Notes: generated by a model not told the origin, from the sequence alone. A stretch of 64,000 bases of DNA from Rallus limicola (GCA_022605955.1 JAKCOZ010000106.1:372001-436000); one strand, 5' to 3'. Positions 10,251 through 24,331 are shown, numbered from the stretch's first letter. Made by a program: numbers and translations.

Positions 10251-13200
10251 GGTTTTCAACGCTATACAGACACTTCTAAACGTGGCTTGGTTCTTTTCTG
10301 AAGTGATTTTCCCTCTTCATGCATTTCATGTTGAAATGGAAGGAGTGAAACAGCCAATTTTGCTACGCTACATTGTTGTCTTGAAGGCATTTGGAAATGA
10401 ACAGCTGAAGTAAATCCCTCTCCTAACAGACTTTCAGAGTTTTTCCTTATGCAGTGATGAATGTCGACACAGAGCTTTTAGATTAGAAAAATGTCAAGAA
10501 AGCATTTACATTTTTTTGCTGTATTGTTCTGTGGTACAAAAATGGAGCCCTATGTTTCTAGAACTGCAGCACTTATTTTAAAAGCTTGTAAAGGACTTTG
10601 CACGTCTGCTTGATAAGGATTTCCATCCCTACAAGGTTGCCTTTGCTTTGGAAAAAATACCATGAAGTTACTTTTAGAGATTTAGGGAATATTAGAGTTC
10701 ACTGGTTTTGGAAATGCAGATCCTCTGCTGGACTTAGGGAATAAGCTTGACCGTCTCCCCTTCCAGCTTGAGCTCAAAAAGGATAGTTGTTTCATCCCGC
10801 TTAATTTATCTGTCCCAACCTTACGGTTTCCACTGGTGAATTTAGGAAATTTGTATTGCGTTTGCAGCTCCTGCAAAGATTGCAGTCGGAATATTAGTTG
10901 CTGTATCATACCGTTGGAAATTCATTGCCTTGGAGATCTTGCAGCTATTAGAATGAAAATACCGTGTTGGCTACTGAGTCCTTCCTGGAAAAATATGAAA
11001 TATTTTGCTTTTCTGGTGAAGGCCATGGCGATGCAGGGTACTGAGAAGCTGTGATTTCTCTTGTCTCTCTCCAGAGCTTTCCTTGTTCAGTACTTTCCAT
11101 TGCACGTAAATTTTTTCCCTGTGATTGCCCTGCTGCATAGCTTTCACTTGCTGAACGCTTACTCAGTATTACACCAGCGATACAGGCGTGTGGAACTGTA
11201 TGACTTCCCCAGACAAACATGTGCGGTGTTGAAAATGCAGGTAAACAGCCCCTTTGCTGCTCCTACCTCAGAGAGGCATAATGGCAGGTTGAGCAATAGC
11301 AAATAAATACTGTGCCCCGTAGGGAAGAGGTCCCTGGGTCTCAGCAGCTTTCCTGATGTTGTTGCTACTTTTCACTTGGGGGATTTTCTAAATAAACATT
11401 TAAAAGAGCATCTTACTAGAAATTGTTCCAATCCAGCCTACTTAGGCAGGGATTGTATTCACGCTTAATTAGGCTTTCCTCTCTTTAATGCTTATAAAAT
11501 AAAGTCCTTTCAAACTTGCAGTTGATGTGACCTGAAGGTGACCTGGATCTTTATAATGATTGGCTTTTCAAGCCTGTTGGATTAAACAGATGTACAGCAG
11601 AAATGTGTGACAAATAGACCGGCTCTCCTGAGCCAGAATCTAGAGACTGTTTTCTCAGGGAAACAGAATGTATTACCCAATATTGGCTAGACTCTACATT
11701 TTATTATATGAATCTCTAAATTCACCACTTGTTCTTTCCTATTTTGTCTCTGTAACAGTCTTTCTTTCCCGTTTGCTTTCTGTTTCAAAAACTAGGGAAG
11801 ATGATAAACGGCAATTGTTAAACATTTGGATGTGTTTTGCTCTCTAACTTTCACCTAGGAATGTTAACAAAGTTACCTGAGCAGCTCTGGGATGCTGATG
11901 TTTTAGCAAGTGCTGGAATACCAGGGAATAATCTTGGTGAGTTTGAGAGGAAAGCCACCTAAATGTTGGCTCTCCATGGAAATGGGTAAGTTCAGGATAA
12001 CGTTAATTCCAGGCAGTGACTGTGAAACTGTTACTGGTGAAGGACTGGAGAAAGGCAGCGTGGTTGTCATTGATCCATGTGGATGTTTGGGAAATACTCT
12101 TTTTCACCAACTCTATCCAGCATTCTGTAGTGATAGGAACAAGATTTTAGGAAATGGCAGTGGGCAACTGAGGTGAAACAGCTTTCCCAGCTCCTGACCT
12201 CCTCCTTCCAGTACCAGTTTCCGCTTTTTTGGCTAATCAGAGCAGCCAGGAAATGATCCCATGGGTAAAATGCTGTGCTTGGCATCTTTAAAGATGGATC
12301 TTGAACTGCTGCTGGAGTATCAAGGTTGTGGCAGGAACTGGCTTGGCAGTGTTGGTGGGAAGAGCAGCAGATGTACGAACCTTACTTGTGTGGGAGTCTG
12401 GAGGGCTCGGGAGGTTGTCTGGAGGAATGGGTTTATGGCCTGTCTTCTTGGTAGCCTCTGTGTAGTTCGTTGCCCGTGGGCAAAAACAGAAGCAGGAGGT
12501 TGTCTCTCTTCTGCAAGCCGAGACCTTTCTTTGCTGAGTAGTGGCTGTTCGAGCTCCTTTGATGTTGTTTGGTAAACTGAGTCATAGGGACAATTTTGAG
12601 CCATTTGTGTAGGAGTGAAAGATGCCATGGGAATTTCTGCGTGAGCGTAGCTAGCCTAGGCCTCACTGAGCCTGGCCGTTGATCCCTAAATTTGTTGGCA
12701 GGAGTGAACTCTGGTAATTACCAGACCTTTCCGAAGCCTTTTCCTCTGCATGTTCCCCAGTTAGATGATGTTAGATGATTTCTTTCCAAGAAAAACCAGG
12801 TTTTCTTTCCAACCAGAATTTGGCAGAGTAATAAAGGCTTTTGTGCATTTAGGCTTTCTCCGTGCAGAGTTGGAAGCTCTTCTTTGGTCCTATGGGAAGC
12901 ATGTACCAGTGGTGCTAATTATAATCCCACCACAAGCCTGTTGCCGTGTGGAGGCAATAGGAAGTATCAGCTTCTCACTAAAACTCAGCATGCTGTGGGC
13001 TGTGGAGCCCTGGCAGATATTGGAAATGGGATTGTGCTTCTTATCGTGGCTTTTCTACTCTAGCTGTTCTTTGGCTTTCAGTCTTGCTACTGGCTTTAGG
13101 AAAAAGAAACTGAGAAGACCACTTAGGCTTTTGTGTTATTGGTCAAGGTGGTGGCTGAGGTGGCTAATGCTTGTTAGGGTCAGAGTTCATGGAGAGAGAA

Positions 13201-16200
13201 CCAACAGCCACGTCTGAAGGGTGATGCTCTCTTGTTCCAAGTTGTTAACCCACGATGCGAAGGCTCAGTTAGTGCTTTAGGGTGCCCAAGCAAAACTGGG
13301 TGGGAAAATACTGAGTCTGCATGGAAGAAAGAGTTGGGGTCCTAATCTGCTCTTGTAATGCAAGCTTACCGTGAGAAGGAGCTCTGAGCCCTGAGCTGTT
13401 TATCACCAGGCTTTCCAGCAGAGACGGCTGTTGTGTTGATCAGGGTGTGGTTGTATGCAGGAAGGTGCTTTGACGGTTGTCTGATGAATCTGCGTGTTCT
13501 GCCTGGCCAAGAGCGTTTTCTTGGGGTGCAGTAGAAAAGGTTAATGGCTGGATAAGGAGTAAGGGCTACACAGGATTGAGCAATAACTCTGCTGCTTCCA
13601 AAATCCTAGAAAAGATGAGTGACTGAACGTGGTGAATCATCACTGACGTGTTTTTTTCAGCAAAATAGCCAATGGTCCTTTGAGATTTGCTGTATGAGCA
13701 GTTGCTGCAGTGTTTTGGCTGTGTGAAGTAGCCTCTTCCTACTTCCCAAAATGCAGCAACGGTCGTGAAACAGGGAAAGCTACGTGTGAGGGGGGAATCT
13801 GGGTTTCCAGGTGTCCCTTTAATTGGTTTCTGCCGCATGGTTTCCAAATATAATTACGCTGGTTGGATTGCAGTCAGCTCTGTGGATTTGTGTTAATATT
13901 CACGAGGATTCGGGCTTCTTGTTTTGCAGGAAAATACCTTCATTATCATTTCAGATGGGTAAGAGAGGAGATTATGGAGAGAGCATGTCAGGCTGTCTTT
14001 CTGAAAGTGGACACTTTAATTCCAGAATAATGGTTTTGTGGGTTGTTTTGTGGCATCTTGGATTTCTGTCATTTCCAACTGAGCTTCTAGGACATGAAGT
14101 GTTTTAAGTCACTTTGGTTTTCATGCTTGCTGGTCTTGACTTTGTTCTCAGTGCCAGATGGTTCAACATTGCTACTGATACTTGACAGCTGTTGATAATA
14201 AAGGCTATTTGAAGTGAATTTTTAAAAATGGAATAACACTTTTGCCTGAGCAGCATTGAGGAAAACTTCAGTAAATAAATTCTGTGTCATTGAAGGTTGA
14301 ACACACAAGGTGATGCCATCTGGTAAGTGTTGAATTTGCCTCTTGACTGGAGTAGTCCTAATTCTCGATTTATGCTACTTTTCCTGTTGGTAAATGCTAA
14401 ATGGAAAATGAATTCTGTGGAGGAATTTGCTAATGTGCCCCACTTTGTTTGCATCCAGTGGCATGTTTATGTTTTTCAGTGTACAAGCTTTTAATTTAAT
14501 TTCATTTGAAAAGAGAGGACTGGTTCTGAGTGGTTCTGAAGGCAGCTTCCAAAGCCAGAAGATGCTTTGCAGTCCCCGAGAGACGTTACTAATAAATGCC
14601 CTTAGTTGATTTTGAGCTTTGAAGCTGAATTTATACTACTTGGTGGATCAAACACTCAATTAATTGAATTATCTAGTTGGTTTGCAGGTACATGCCAGGT
14701 AGAGCTACTGTTACAGAATGGATAAATCAGGTATATACACTCAAGCTGCTGGAAGTGTCTTCATTTATCTGTTGTTTCGTTATTGTCTATTCATAATAGT
14801 ATGGAATGCAGCATTAATTTTAATATCTGAAAAAACTGTGCATCATGCTGTGATCTGTCCATTCTGTTTATGTAAGACTCCTACTGATGTATGAGCAGCT
14901 CAGCAAAATTAGGTGGCGTTGGAAATTGAAAAATTATTCAGCGCTTTACATAAAATACGTGTGAAAGTTTGTACCCGGGTGGATGAACTCATCTGAGCTG
15001 AATAACAACTGGATTATCATGGGATGCCTGCTGCACTGCAGGCAGTAACTGGGTGGGTACTCATGCCTCCCTTGGCACGAACGCCGTGCTTAGGAGTACT
15101 GGGAGCCGTGGCTGGAATTTACGTTTGGTTTAGAATTTCTAGTTCTTCCTGGGAATTTTGTAGCTGCAGGTGTTTGGTGTGACAGAGTGTTTTCATAGGG
15201 AAATCTGGGGGATTTGGTGGTACCTTGAGCACTGGTGGTGGGTCCTACCGCCTCGGCCAGGCATAGCCGGGGAAAAGAAGGTGCTTAAAAGGTGTTTGGG
15301 AGGTAAACCTCTCCTACAACATCTCATTGATACAGTTGGAAGGAAAGTGTAGCAGTGTAGGTTACCTGTGTGGCTTCCCCTTTTCTGGCTCTGGGGACTT
15401 TCCAGCTCTCTTCAGTGTTGAGTTGCATTTTCTCAAGCAGCACCTTACGTTTTGGCTCTCCATTTTCATGTTTTCAATGCAAATTATGTGGCCTTGGGAT
15501 ATCTGTCTAATAAGGCTTAAAAAAAACCCTGCTTTTCTAGCACTTTGTGTATGCAAATAGTAAAGGAACTATCTGTTACTATGCTTAGCCCAGATGAATT
15601 TTATTTCCCTGCTAATTAAACAATATCTAAAATGGGGATTATAGGCTTTCTAGGAACAGGACTTGCCTCGCTTACGATCTTTGAAGTGTCAGAACTGCTT
15701 TTAGAACTGTTCCAAACTTCACTGCAGTAGAGGTAAACAAAATCATGGCTTCCTTGCAATAGTCTGAGTAAGTGTACAAAATACTGGGTATCTGTTCTTG
15801 AAATAATTAGATACATCTCAACTAGTGATATTGCTGTGCTGACCAGGTATTAGTCTACAAAAGGTACAATGGAGCTTGAAATGAGGAGACTGAAAAGACT
15901 TGTGCTTTGTGAATGTAATTGTGGTGGGAGAATTGCTAATTCTTAAAAATTAAAAATGGTTCACTGAGATCTGGATACATGTACGTAGTTAACAAATAAA
16001 TAATTAACATTAAGCATGCATTATAAATGAAACTGATGCGTTCTAGTTACTCAAGCACACCCCAGAGCTTTTGTGGTAACTGTTCTTGTATGAAATAATT
16101 AGAGGTCGGGCAGCTGTAGGTATTTACTGGCCTTTTATTCCCTTATGATGGGGGGCAGTACTTCTTGGGGGTTCCTTACAAGGAGCTTTCTCTAGGTGTT

Positions 16201-16509
16201 GTCAGTAGAGATGTATGGTGAGTATACTCTTACTATCTTTTTCCTTAACTGAATGAAACTATCCAAGTGCTTCACAAGTCTGCAAGCTCTTGGACCTCTC
16301 TCTGTCTTCTGCCCCGTGAAGCAGAGAAGGCTGCTAATGAAGGACCTAAGCAAACCCATCTCCGACCTTCACTAGGCACTTAAAATTGGGGACTGAGTTT
16401 TCTGTTTCTGCATGTTTCCTCATTGGGTAGTGGTCATATTTGGAGAAGTACTTAATAACTTTCTTCAGCTCACTACTTCTTGTTTCTAATAAGTTTTTCC
16501 TTTTATCAG
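9891..16509 (+). other. PXK-like intron 1
   Basis: About 6.6 kb. The first 350 bases belong to the CpG island. Several ORFs of 60-150 codons occur, but none is recognisable and no mobile element was identified with confidence. Confidence 0.6.
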
Positions 16510-16560
16510 GAATACATAATCCGTGTGCAGAGAGGAGATTCAGCGGAAAACAGCTGGCAG
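16510..16560 (+). pseudogene. PXK: PXK-like exon 2
   Basis: 51 nt, EYIIRVQRGDSAENSWQ, in phase with exon 1. Acceptor TATCAG and donor GTAATT. It is the beta-strand region of the PX domain. Confidence 0.85.
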
Positions 16561-16714
16561 GTAATTTCTTAAACAGTGGTGCTTGTAACAGGGATGCCTT
16601 TTGGGGAAGAATTTAAAATATCTTCCTAGTTTTGTAAATCTGAGCTGGAGAGGGAAATGTTGGTTTGGAATTGGGAACACAAAGTGCTTGAATAGTTTTG
16701 GTCAAAAACTAAGC

Positions 16715-16730
16715 AAAAAAAAAAAAAAAA
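16715..16730 (+). repeat. Poly-A run
   Basis: Sixteen consecutive A within intron 2. No attached retroelement was recognised. Confidence 0.8.
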
Positions 16731-17237
16731 TACTGCTGCCAGCTACAGAAGGCGTGTTGTCTGCTTCTCTTGTGAGTGTTCCAGGAAAAATGCCTGTCAT
16801 GTCTTACTCCTTGGTGTTGGTACGACCATCATTTTTAAATGTCAAGAGCCAGTTTGGCTTCCTTCGTGCTAAAATTACAGCCTGGCTGATGCACGACCAA
16901 TGAAACCTAGAAGTAGCAATGCAGATGACCGTGCAAAGTTGTTGAATCTAATACAGCAAAGACGTTTTGTTTGCAGACAGCTTTGCTCCCAGATATTTTT
17001 TTGGAAGCTGCTTTAAATCATGTTTAGAAATGCATTTTTCTTCGGGTTGGGATGTGATTAAAAACTGCTTTATGGCAAAGTGACACAGATTCAGCAGTTA
17101 GGCATGTGTAAAAGAAGAAAAAAAAGGTTAAAAGAAGATGATAAATGGGAATTACTTGTCTCTGATGGGATTTTGAAAAGTAGAATGTGAATGGGAGAAG
17201 TAATATGTTTCCTGAACTTTGTCTTTATGTTTTGCAG

Positions 17238-17285
17238 ATTGTGAGGCGATACAGTGACTTTGACTTGCTTAATACTAGCTTGCAG
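17238..17285 (+). pseudogene. PXK: PXK-like exon 3
   Basis: 48 nt, IVRRYSDFDLLNTSLQ, holding the RRYSDF signature that contacts the 3-phosphoinositide head group in PX domains. Acceptor TTGCAG and donor GTAACT are intact. Confidence 0.88.
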
Positions 17286-19482
17286 GTAACTTTTACCCTT
17301 GATGTATAAATATAATACCTCGTTCAGAAAGCTGCACTTGGAATGGCTTGTTACACTTTTATGTGTTGCAGTGAAGAAAAAATACACAACTTCACATAGC
17401 TCTAAGGAGAAACTGTGACTTCAAATGTAACTTTAGTGTGTACTTCTTCACTCTTACATTTTCTCTTGTAAAATTTAGCATCCACAGGACCAATTTATAT
17501 AGAAATGGATGAAATTGGCAGCTACTGAACCTTTTCCCTGTGACTTGTTCCAGTTTCATGTGTTATTTGTTCTTCCTTTGATCTGAAGAAAGCCGAGGCG
17601 CGTACCAACCTTACAAGTTCAGCATTGAAGTGCTATGTGCCTCATTATTTATATTCATCTGAAAGCGCTACCAGATGCTCCTTATCATGTGATGGTTTTC
17701 TGTATCACTGGAAAGGTCCTTAGTTAAACACTGGACTTCCTGTGTGTTTTCTTTCACTTTTTTAGGACAATTCTTTCTTTTTAGTTTGTGTGGGAAAAAG
17801 AAGGTTACATGAGTGTGGGAAAAGGGGGGGAAGCAGCAGTGTCTAGCATCTACATGTTTCTTCAGATTTCTATAGTGCTAGGCAAGCATAAAGAAAAGTG
17901 AATACTTCTGTGATTCGAGGATAGCTCTTTGTGACTCTTAGATTTTTTCCCATTAAATATTGTGTGACTTCAAGAGCTCAACACTGCTTCCACTTCCTCT
18001 CCTTCCTCCCCCCACCCCAAAAAACCAGCTCTCTGCTTGATGAACCTCAGTGTGCAAACGCATGCAAGGATGTTGCACCGGGTGCTCTGCTATGCTGCTG
18101 CAATGGATTCCTGTGCTAGAAGGTGGATGGGGGAGCAATCAACAGATGCAACATTGCTGTGTTGTGGAATTACTGTCTTGTGACACATAGAAACCTCTTG
18201 TGTGATGTGCTGATTAAACGTGGTACAAAGAGGTCTCCTGCTCCAAAGAAATGTGAGATTTAAGATTAGATTAGTCCATCACAGTACATAGTGGTCATTG
18301 TAGTCTTAACCATAGTCAAGTTTTGATAGAGATCGCAGACAGGGAATTTTGAGAGAGTTTTAAAGAGGAGAAGGAGTTTGCTTTTGCAGCCACCTATAAT
18401 AAGCTCCTCTTAACCATGGGGAATAGAATGTGGTGAGGCATGAAAAAGCTTTGTTGCCTTCTCATTTAACTTTCAAATGAGGCAGCTTTAGTAGAAAAGG
18501 CAATGGACCTTTAAGACTTAAAATTCATAAATGACAGGTACTGAAAGGTTAGGCTTAGGTGGCAAGTCTAGAAAGAGAAAAGGTTATGCATGATGTAGTA
18601 GAGAAAGAAAAGGCCTTTGTGTCTGAGACAGAGGTGAATGATAAAAGTACAGGGTTCAGGAGATCGTTTGACAGCAACTTGCAGAGTGGGATAAGGAGGA
18701 ATATGAAACGAGAGAGATTTTTCAGATCTACCAAGATCTGGGACAAACACATCAGCTGCTTGGATGGGTAGGAGAGATCAAACGGAATCATCACGACATG
18801 CCTCTGCCTTGGGTAGAAGGATATGCAGAGGGTGGCTAAAATGACAGTCTGTGTTCTTTAACACTTGGTCTTTTTCAGTGAAAACTACAGCCCACCCCTC
18901 GATGTTCAAACTCCTGGTTCTGCTTTCCAGAGTTGGGAAAGGCAAGGCTGTATCTCTCTGTGCCTTTTCTGGCTAGGACAGAGAGCTGCTCTGGGAGGTG
19001 AGATTCTTCCTTCCTTATGTGCCCAGTAACAAGGGCAGGAAGAGTCTTTTAAGTCCATATGAAAGATGCACAGCTCTGCTTTTGACTAACACCAGTGCTC
19101 CTCCAGCCTAGTTTGGTGTGCCAGGACTTCTGAGAGAACAGACAGTAGCTGGTGAGAAGAGTGTTAGAATTGCTCATTTCTCCCACTGTTTTGGAGTTTT
19201 TTTAATAAATTAATCTTTGTGATGCTGGAGCTGGAATTTATCTCCTTGCATTTTCAGTGTCATTCCATTTACTGATCCCTTCACTGTAGGATCCAGTCTG
19301 TTGTCTGACTATCACCCCCTGATAGCAGTAGTTGGAAAAAACATAAAAGCTCCTATAGACACAGTGTGAAGAGTTACCCAGTAGTTAGCTTGCTGCCAGA
19401 GTCTTTTACTTTCTGGGTTGCTAGTTTATATCCCTGAGGAATTTTGAAAGCAAGATAAATTATTTTTTCCTCTCTTTTTAAG
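17286..19482 (+). other. PXK-like intron 3
   Basis: About 2.2 kb with no recognised gene or element. Confidence 0.5.
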
Positions 19483-19669
19483 ATCTCAACTTCTAAGTCT
19501 ACCTCTTCCACCAAAAAAGCTGGTTGGAAATACGGAGCGTGAATTCATAGCTGAAAGACAGAAGGGGCTCCAGGCCTCTCCTGATGTAATCACTACCCAC
19601 CACATACTGTCCAACTGTGAACTGGTAAAAAATTCTTGGACCCAAACAGCTATTCTGGAAACTACACTG
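19483..19669 (+). pseudogene. PXK: PXK-like exon 4 with two frameshifts
   Basis: After ATCTCAACT an extra base near 19,492 shifts the frame into LSLPLPPKKLVGN and REFIAERQKGLQ. A missing A in the run at 19,627-19,632 shifts it again, giving FLDPN and YSGNYT. The two shifts together restore phase at the GTAAGT donor. The ASPD segment after KGLQ also differs from the family. Confidence 0.85.
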
Positions 19670-21570
19670 GTAAGTGAGGAGCAGCAAGACTGCAGTTCTA
19701 CTTTTGTCTGTGTCTGTCTTTCTGTCTTCCATTGACGCTGGCAAGGATTTACACTGAAGCCTGGGGGGCAGAGGGGAGAACAGCCGTCAGAATTACCATG
19801 CTGTGCATGTGATTGTTTATGATAATAAATAATCTAGCTCTGTGCATGTATCGTGCTGTGACTGTCAAATCTAAGTATTTGAATTAATTTATATAGTAGT
19901 GATCAGTTCAGGTTCCATAGAAGCAGAACTTGGGCTGAAGGATTGTGAGTCCTTCACAGTTCGCGATAAATGGGGTTGGGATTTGGAAATTGTCTACTGG
20001 AGTGTAAGGTGGAGTTAAGTTTGTCAGCTCTGCATTCAGTTAAAATGGATGGTCTTCTGAACAGTGTATCTTGCATTCATCGTGGTTCTGAGGTTTTTCA
20101 AATCAACAGGAACATTTGTGGTCACCTTGTCTAGCGCTCTCTATCACTTTGAGTTGTGAGAGTTCCTAGAGCTAGTTGAGCCAGGTGGAGTAGTTCTTTA
20201 ACACTTGAGTAAGTCCCACGTCCTCTCCCCCCAAACACTGGAAAATCACTGCATCCCTTAAAATTATATCCCTGTGATCAGTTCTCTTCATTATTAAATA
20301 TTTCATCATTGAATTTGTCTGACTTCAGCTTCAGCCGTTGGAAACTGTTAAATATTTTATGGGCTGAAAAAAGAGACTTCCTCATACTAATGAAACCTAC
20401 TCCACAGATGCAGTTTGTGGGCAACCTGTTAGCAAAATGCAAAGCTTGTTTTCATAAAAACAGAGCCTGCTGGAGCAGGAACTTACTGCTTCCTTTTCAC
20501 TTGTCGTTTTGCTCTCCCTTTATGTAACATTCTTGTGTCTTCAGCTTCAAAGTGCAAAGAACATTTCCCGGATGCTTATGATAAGCTGTGGAGGAGTTGT
20601 AAATTATTAGTAACTCTTCAAGGATGCAGTTTGTTTGGCTAATGCTGAGCAAGCAGTTTAAATCCTTAAGGAGTCATTGTGACTTCTGTGTTAATTTTGA
20701 GTGCTTTCATCAAGATTGTTATTTCAGCAAGTTGCTGGAAAGTTAATAGCAATCAAGTCAGTGCCTGTGGTCTTTGGAGACACCATCAGCATGTGATTCC
20801 TTAAATTCTGGAGCAGTAAGCTGATACTTATTGCACTGTTCTCCCTCTTTTTTTTCATAGCCTATTTTTGGAGAGAGAAGATACAGTGTAGAAAGATCAC
20901 TGCATCCTTACCTTTTTGCTGTTTCTGTGCCAAGATAAGCTATGTTAGAGAAAACTCCTTGTTGGCATGATTCCCTTTCTCCCCCCTGCTGTCACCACTT
21001 TTTACTGAGATTTCCCTTCAGACTACTTTGTGAATAAACCAGTTGTGTTCCCAGCTGTGGGAGAATTCAGTAACCAGAGCAATGTTTTCCCACAAAAAAT
21101 ATGTGTTGGATCATGATAGCTAGGAAAATACCTTTGCCTGAACAGAAGAGGAGAGAATAACACATAGTGAAGCAGAACTGCTTAGTGTGTGTGTAGTAAC
21201 GGTACATTAAAGAGATGTAAAAGTTTGCCCTTTTACAGGTGCAGCAGGAACCTTTCTGGATCTAGTGTGGGGAATCTTTGCTGTGAGCACTGGATTTGGA
21301 CTTGGAAATATAGATCTGGTACAGATTGAATGCAAACTCAGTGGACTCAGGGGGTTTTTGAAGGTGGTGCTTTCTCTGTTTTCTCCATGGATTTGAGTTC
21401 TCGGGTTATAAATGTAAATGCCCTTTAACTGTGTTTTATCTGATTTCCTTTAAAGTGATTCTGCTGACTTTCAATCTGCATTCCTGCAGGCTTCCTTGTG
21501 GCATTGAACCTGACATAACATGTGGATAATTTCCTTAAGTAGTTTCTTAAAAACTTTTTTTTCTTTCTAG

Positions 21571-21647
21571 AAATTGCCTTACAGCATGTGTCAATGTTCT
21601 TCCGATCAGAGCCGAGTGGGAAGTGGTAGAGCCAGTGAAAGATAGAG
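21571..21647 (+). pseudogene. PXK: PXK-like exon 5, 1-nt deletion
   Basis: 77 nt where phases require 78. IALQHVSMFFRSEP is followed by a deletion near 21,614; the shifted frame continues KWEVVEPVKDR. Without the missing base a TAG is read at once. Confidence 0.85.
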
Positions 21648-21810
21648 GTAAGGAGAGTATGCATGCATGAAAACTCCTCTGATTTTTTTTTTCCAATTAT
21701 ATGAGCTGTCCCAAGATTACAGTACTATCTTTGCTTACAGACCTTGTCCTCCCTGTAAGCCATGTGACTTAGCCTGTTAATTAAAGCTGTTGATGACTCT
21801 TCTCTTGTAG

Positions 21811-21884
21811 GTTGGCGAATACGTAAGAAATATTTTTTAATGAAGATTAAGAATCAACCAAAGGAACGGCTAACGCTGAGCTGG
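21811..21884 (+). pseudogene. PXK: PXK-like exon 6
   Basis: 74 nt, GWRIRKKYFLMKIKNQPKER then LTLSW. Open, with TTGTAG acceptor and GTATAT donor. Confidence 0.87.
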
Positions 21885-22669
21885 GTATATATACTTTCAT
21901 CTCCTACTCAAGTCTTTATTAATGAACCTGGCTTATTTCATTTACATTGACAACCATGCATGAGTGACAGAGATGTAGACGCAAGAACTCAGGCTTTGAA
22001 AGAACCTTGAAAGCCCTTAGGTGGATGTGTGGTGTGGGAACTCCTTATGTTTTCTCTCCTCTGGTGGCAAATCCAGTTTCCAAGTTTCTGTACTTGGTCA
22101 TTTGTTCCTGCACCTCTTGTTTCTTCAGTTGTAATCGTGTGGCTGTTCCCCATGATAGAAATTCCATCACTGAAAATAACAAAGGTGATCCTTTTAATGA
22201 AAGTGGTTGGTTTCTTTACTCAGATCTTTAGTTTTACTGACAAATAAGTGAGAGAGGCTTGAATTGCTTCTTTTAGGTAGACATCGATTGCCACCGAATA
22301 GTTTTGTTGTTACCGTACTGACACATGCTGCCCTCCTAGTTACATCAGCACAGCTGTTTGTGAGGCTTCACTGGCCAGCAGATAGGCTGAAGCCTGCAGT
22401 AGGAGGGAAGATTTGTGTTGTATGGTGGGTTTTTTTGTTTGGTTTGCTGGGTTTTTTTTTTCTGGAGAGGAAGAAGGTGGGGGGTTGAGCCTTACCAGTT
22501 TGCAGTGCACACAGTCCCTAAGTTTGGGGTTGGCAGAGTTCATTCAGTGGTAGCAATGCATGTCAGATATGGGGGGGAAGGAGGCAATCATACTTATTGT
22601 CAGACCCTGTGTACAGCGACACCATGGCAAGGTCTATTATGATGCCATTCTTTTCCTATTTATTTCCAG
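21885..22669 (+). other. PXK-like intron 6
   Basis: Contains G-rich and T-rich low-complexity patches near 22,425-22,490. No gene recognised. Confidence 0.5.
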
Positions 22670-22744
22670 GCTGGTCTTGGCCCTGATAAATACTTGTCTG
22701 ACAAAGACTTACAGTGTGCTGTGAAACTTCTTTCTTCCTGTTCT
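22670..22744 (+). pseudogene. PXK: PXK-like exon 7
   Basis: 75 nt, AGLGPDKYLSDKDLQCAVKL then LSSCS. Open, with TTCCAG acceptor and GTGAGT donor. Confidence 0.87.
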
Positions 22745-22983
22745 GTGAGTATTACTTGAAGACTTGAATTGTGCCAGCACAAAAGTGCTTGTCAAGGACT
22801 GATCTTGCAAAAGCACACGTAGCCTCGTAGATGTAGTTTGTCATTTTTAGACTTGTTTTCATTTAAGGATGTGTGAGCCTTTTAATTACATTTTGCACAC
22901 AATATGAGGTAATGTTCTCAGCATAAATAATAATCCTGCAGGATTATTACAGGAGATTCAGAGCTGTGGTTAATTGTAATTTC

Positions 22984-23000
22984 TTTTTTTTTTTTTTTTG
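22984..23000 (+). repeat. Poly-T run
   Basis: Seventeen consecutive T in intron 7. Confidence 0.85.
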
Positions 23001-23976
23001 TGTGCAGTAGTGTGAGCTCAGGAGTTTTTCTTTCAGCTCCCCCACACTTTCAGGGTAGTGCTGCCTGGGTGTAATTGCTCCTCTGTGTGCTGGGGATATT
23101 CTGGGACAGCAATGCATAAAGCAGTGCAAGGAGTGCCGTTTTTTCAGTTCTTTGAACGTAACATGGGAATATTTTAGAAGAGGCACAGCAGAGGCTGTGC
23201 AATTGAAGCTCCTGTGCAATGCTGCATTATAAATCCAGTAGGCATCTCTCTTGAAAAACTGGCATTTGACTCCAAAAGGAGTTTCTTGTTAAGGGTGTTA
23301 AGCGTGTGGGAGGTTGGCTGAAAAGAATGGTATTTAAACTGGTAAATCTCTGTGCAGTCTTGGAACTCAGCAGGTGCACACAGGAGAAGGGGCTGAAAAC
23401 TGGGCTTTTCAACCCCCAAACTGGACTGAAAGTGATGTATTAAAGTAGGCCATGAACAAGGGGTCTTCTCCTACCTTGCCATTCAAATAATGTATGTGTT
23501 GCATGTGTCATTTATTTCCAGATGTGCTGTCTCATTTGGTTTCACAAAGTCGCCAGAAGTGGTTACAATAATTTCTCAAGACATAAAACTGTTATGACAG
23601 CTATTAATGCTGAGTTTCCTTATGTGCCTTAGTTGTATAAATCCAGGAATGAATTTATTAGATTACCATGACTTAAAACTGCTCATGGGGCTGCGTTCTC
23701 CATTTGTTTAAACTGCCAGTCTGTTCGTTAAGAAAAGATGGTGGATTTTAAAAATTATTATTATTTATGTAGAAATGGATCAGTGTCCTCCTGAAGTGTT
23801 CTTTGAATTAACTCCAGGCTAAAACTGAGTAACTTGAGCAAATGTCACTGACAGTATCTGGTTTATTACTTTAAATATACAGTCCAGGCAGATTTTTTTC
23901 TTACTTGAGAATCAAGAAAAAATGAATTATAGAACAAGTTGTCTAAAATTTATCTACAGTTTCTTTTTTTTTGTAG

Positions 23977-24081
23977 CATCCCTACATTTAAAAAATCGCT
24001 TTTGCCACTGCCAGTGAATCTTCAGCGCTGGTTATTAGACCATTCAGTGAAAAAGGGACTCTAAAGGACCTTATTTATAAG
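23977..24081 (+). pseudogene. PXK: PXK-like exon 8 with in-frame stop
   Basis: 105 nt, in phase. HPYI is followed by TAA at 23,989-23,991 where the family has Tyr. The frame then continues KIAFATASESSALVIRPFSE and KGTLKDLIYK. Splice sites TTGTAG and GTAATG are intact. No indel is needed to explain this stop. Confidence 0.87.
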
Positions 24082-24228
24082 GTAATGTCTCCCTTTTGCC
24101 ACCCCCAACTCAAATGGTAGAATGTTTGCTGTCGTGACCGTAGATTGTCTTTTATAAAACTGCCTTTTATAAAAGCTGATTACTGTTTTTTCTGGGCATG
24201 ATACGTGATCTGTGTGTTTCTTTTAAAG

Positions 24229-24331
24229 GCAAAGCCAAAAGACCCATTCCTGAAGAGGTATTGCAACCCTAAAAAAAATTCAAGGTCTTGAACTTCAGCA
24301 AATAAAAACTTAGGGAAGGCAAATATTAGAG
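24229..24331 (+). pseudogene. PXK: PXK-like exon 9, 1-nt insertion and stop
   Basis: 103 nt where 102 are expected. KPKDPF and KRYCNPK precede an eight-A run one base too long. In the shifted frame IQGLELQQIKT is followed by TAG at 24,311-24,313 in place of Tyr, then GRQILE. Confidence 0.86.

Noticed and set aside
9723..10259. Antisense ORFs over the PXK-like CpG island
   Set aside because: Expected in GC-rich DNA; exon 1 of PXK on the + strand explains this segment.
12765..13217. 150-codon ORF in PXK-like intron 1
   Set aside because: No domain or family resemblance, and it lies wholly within an intron.
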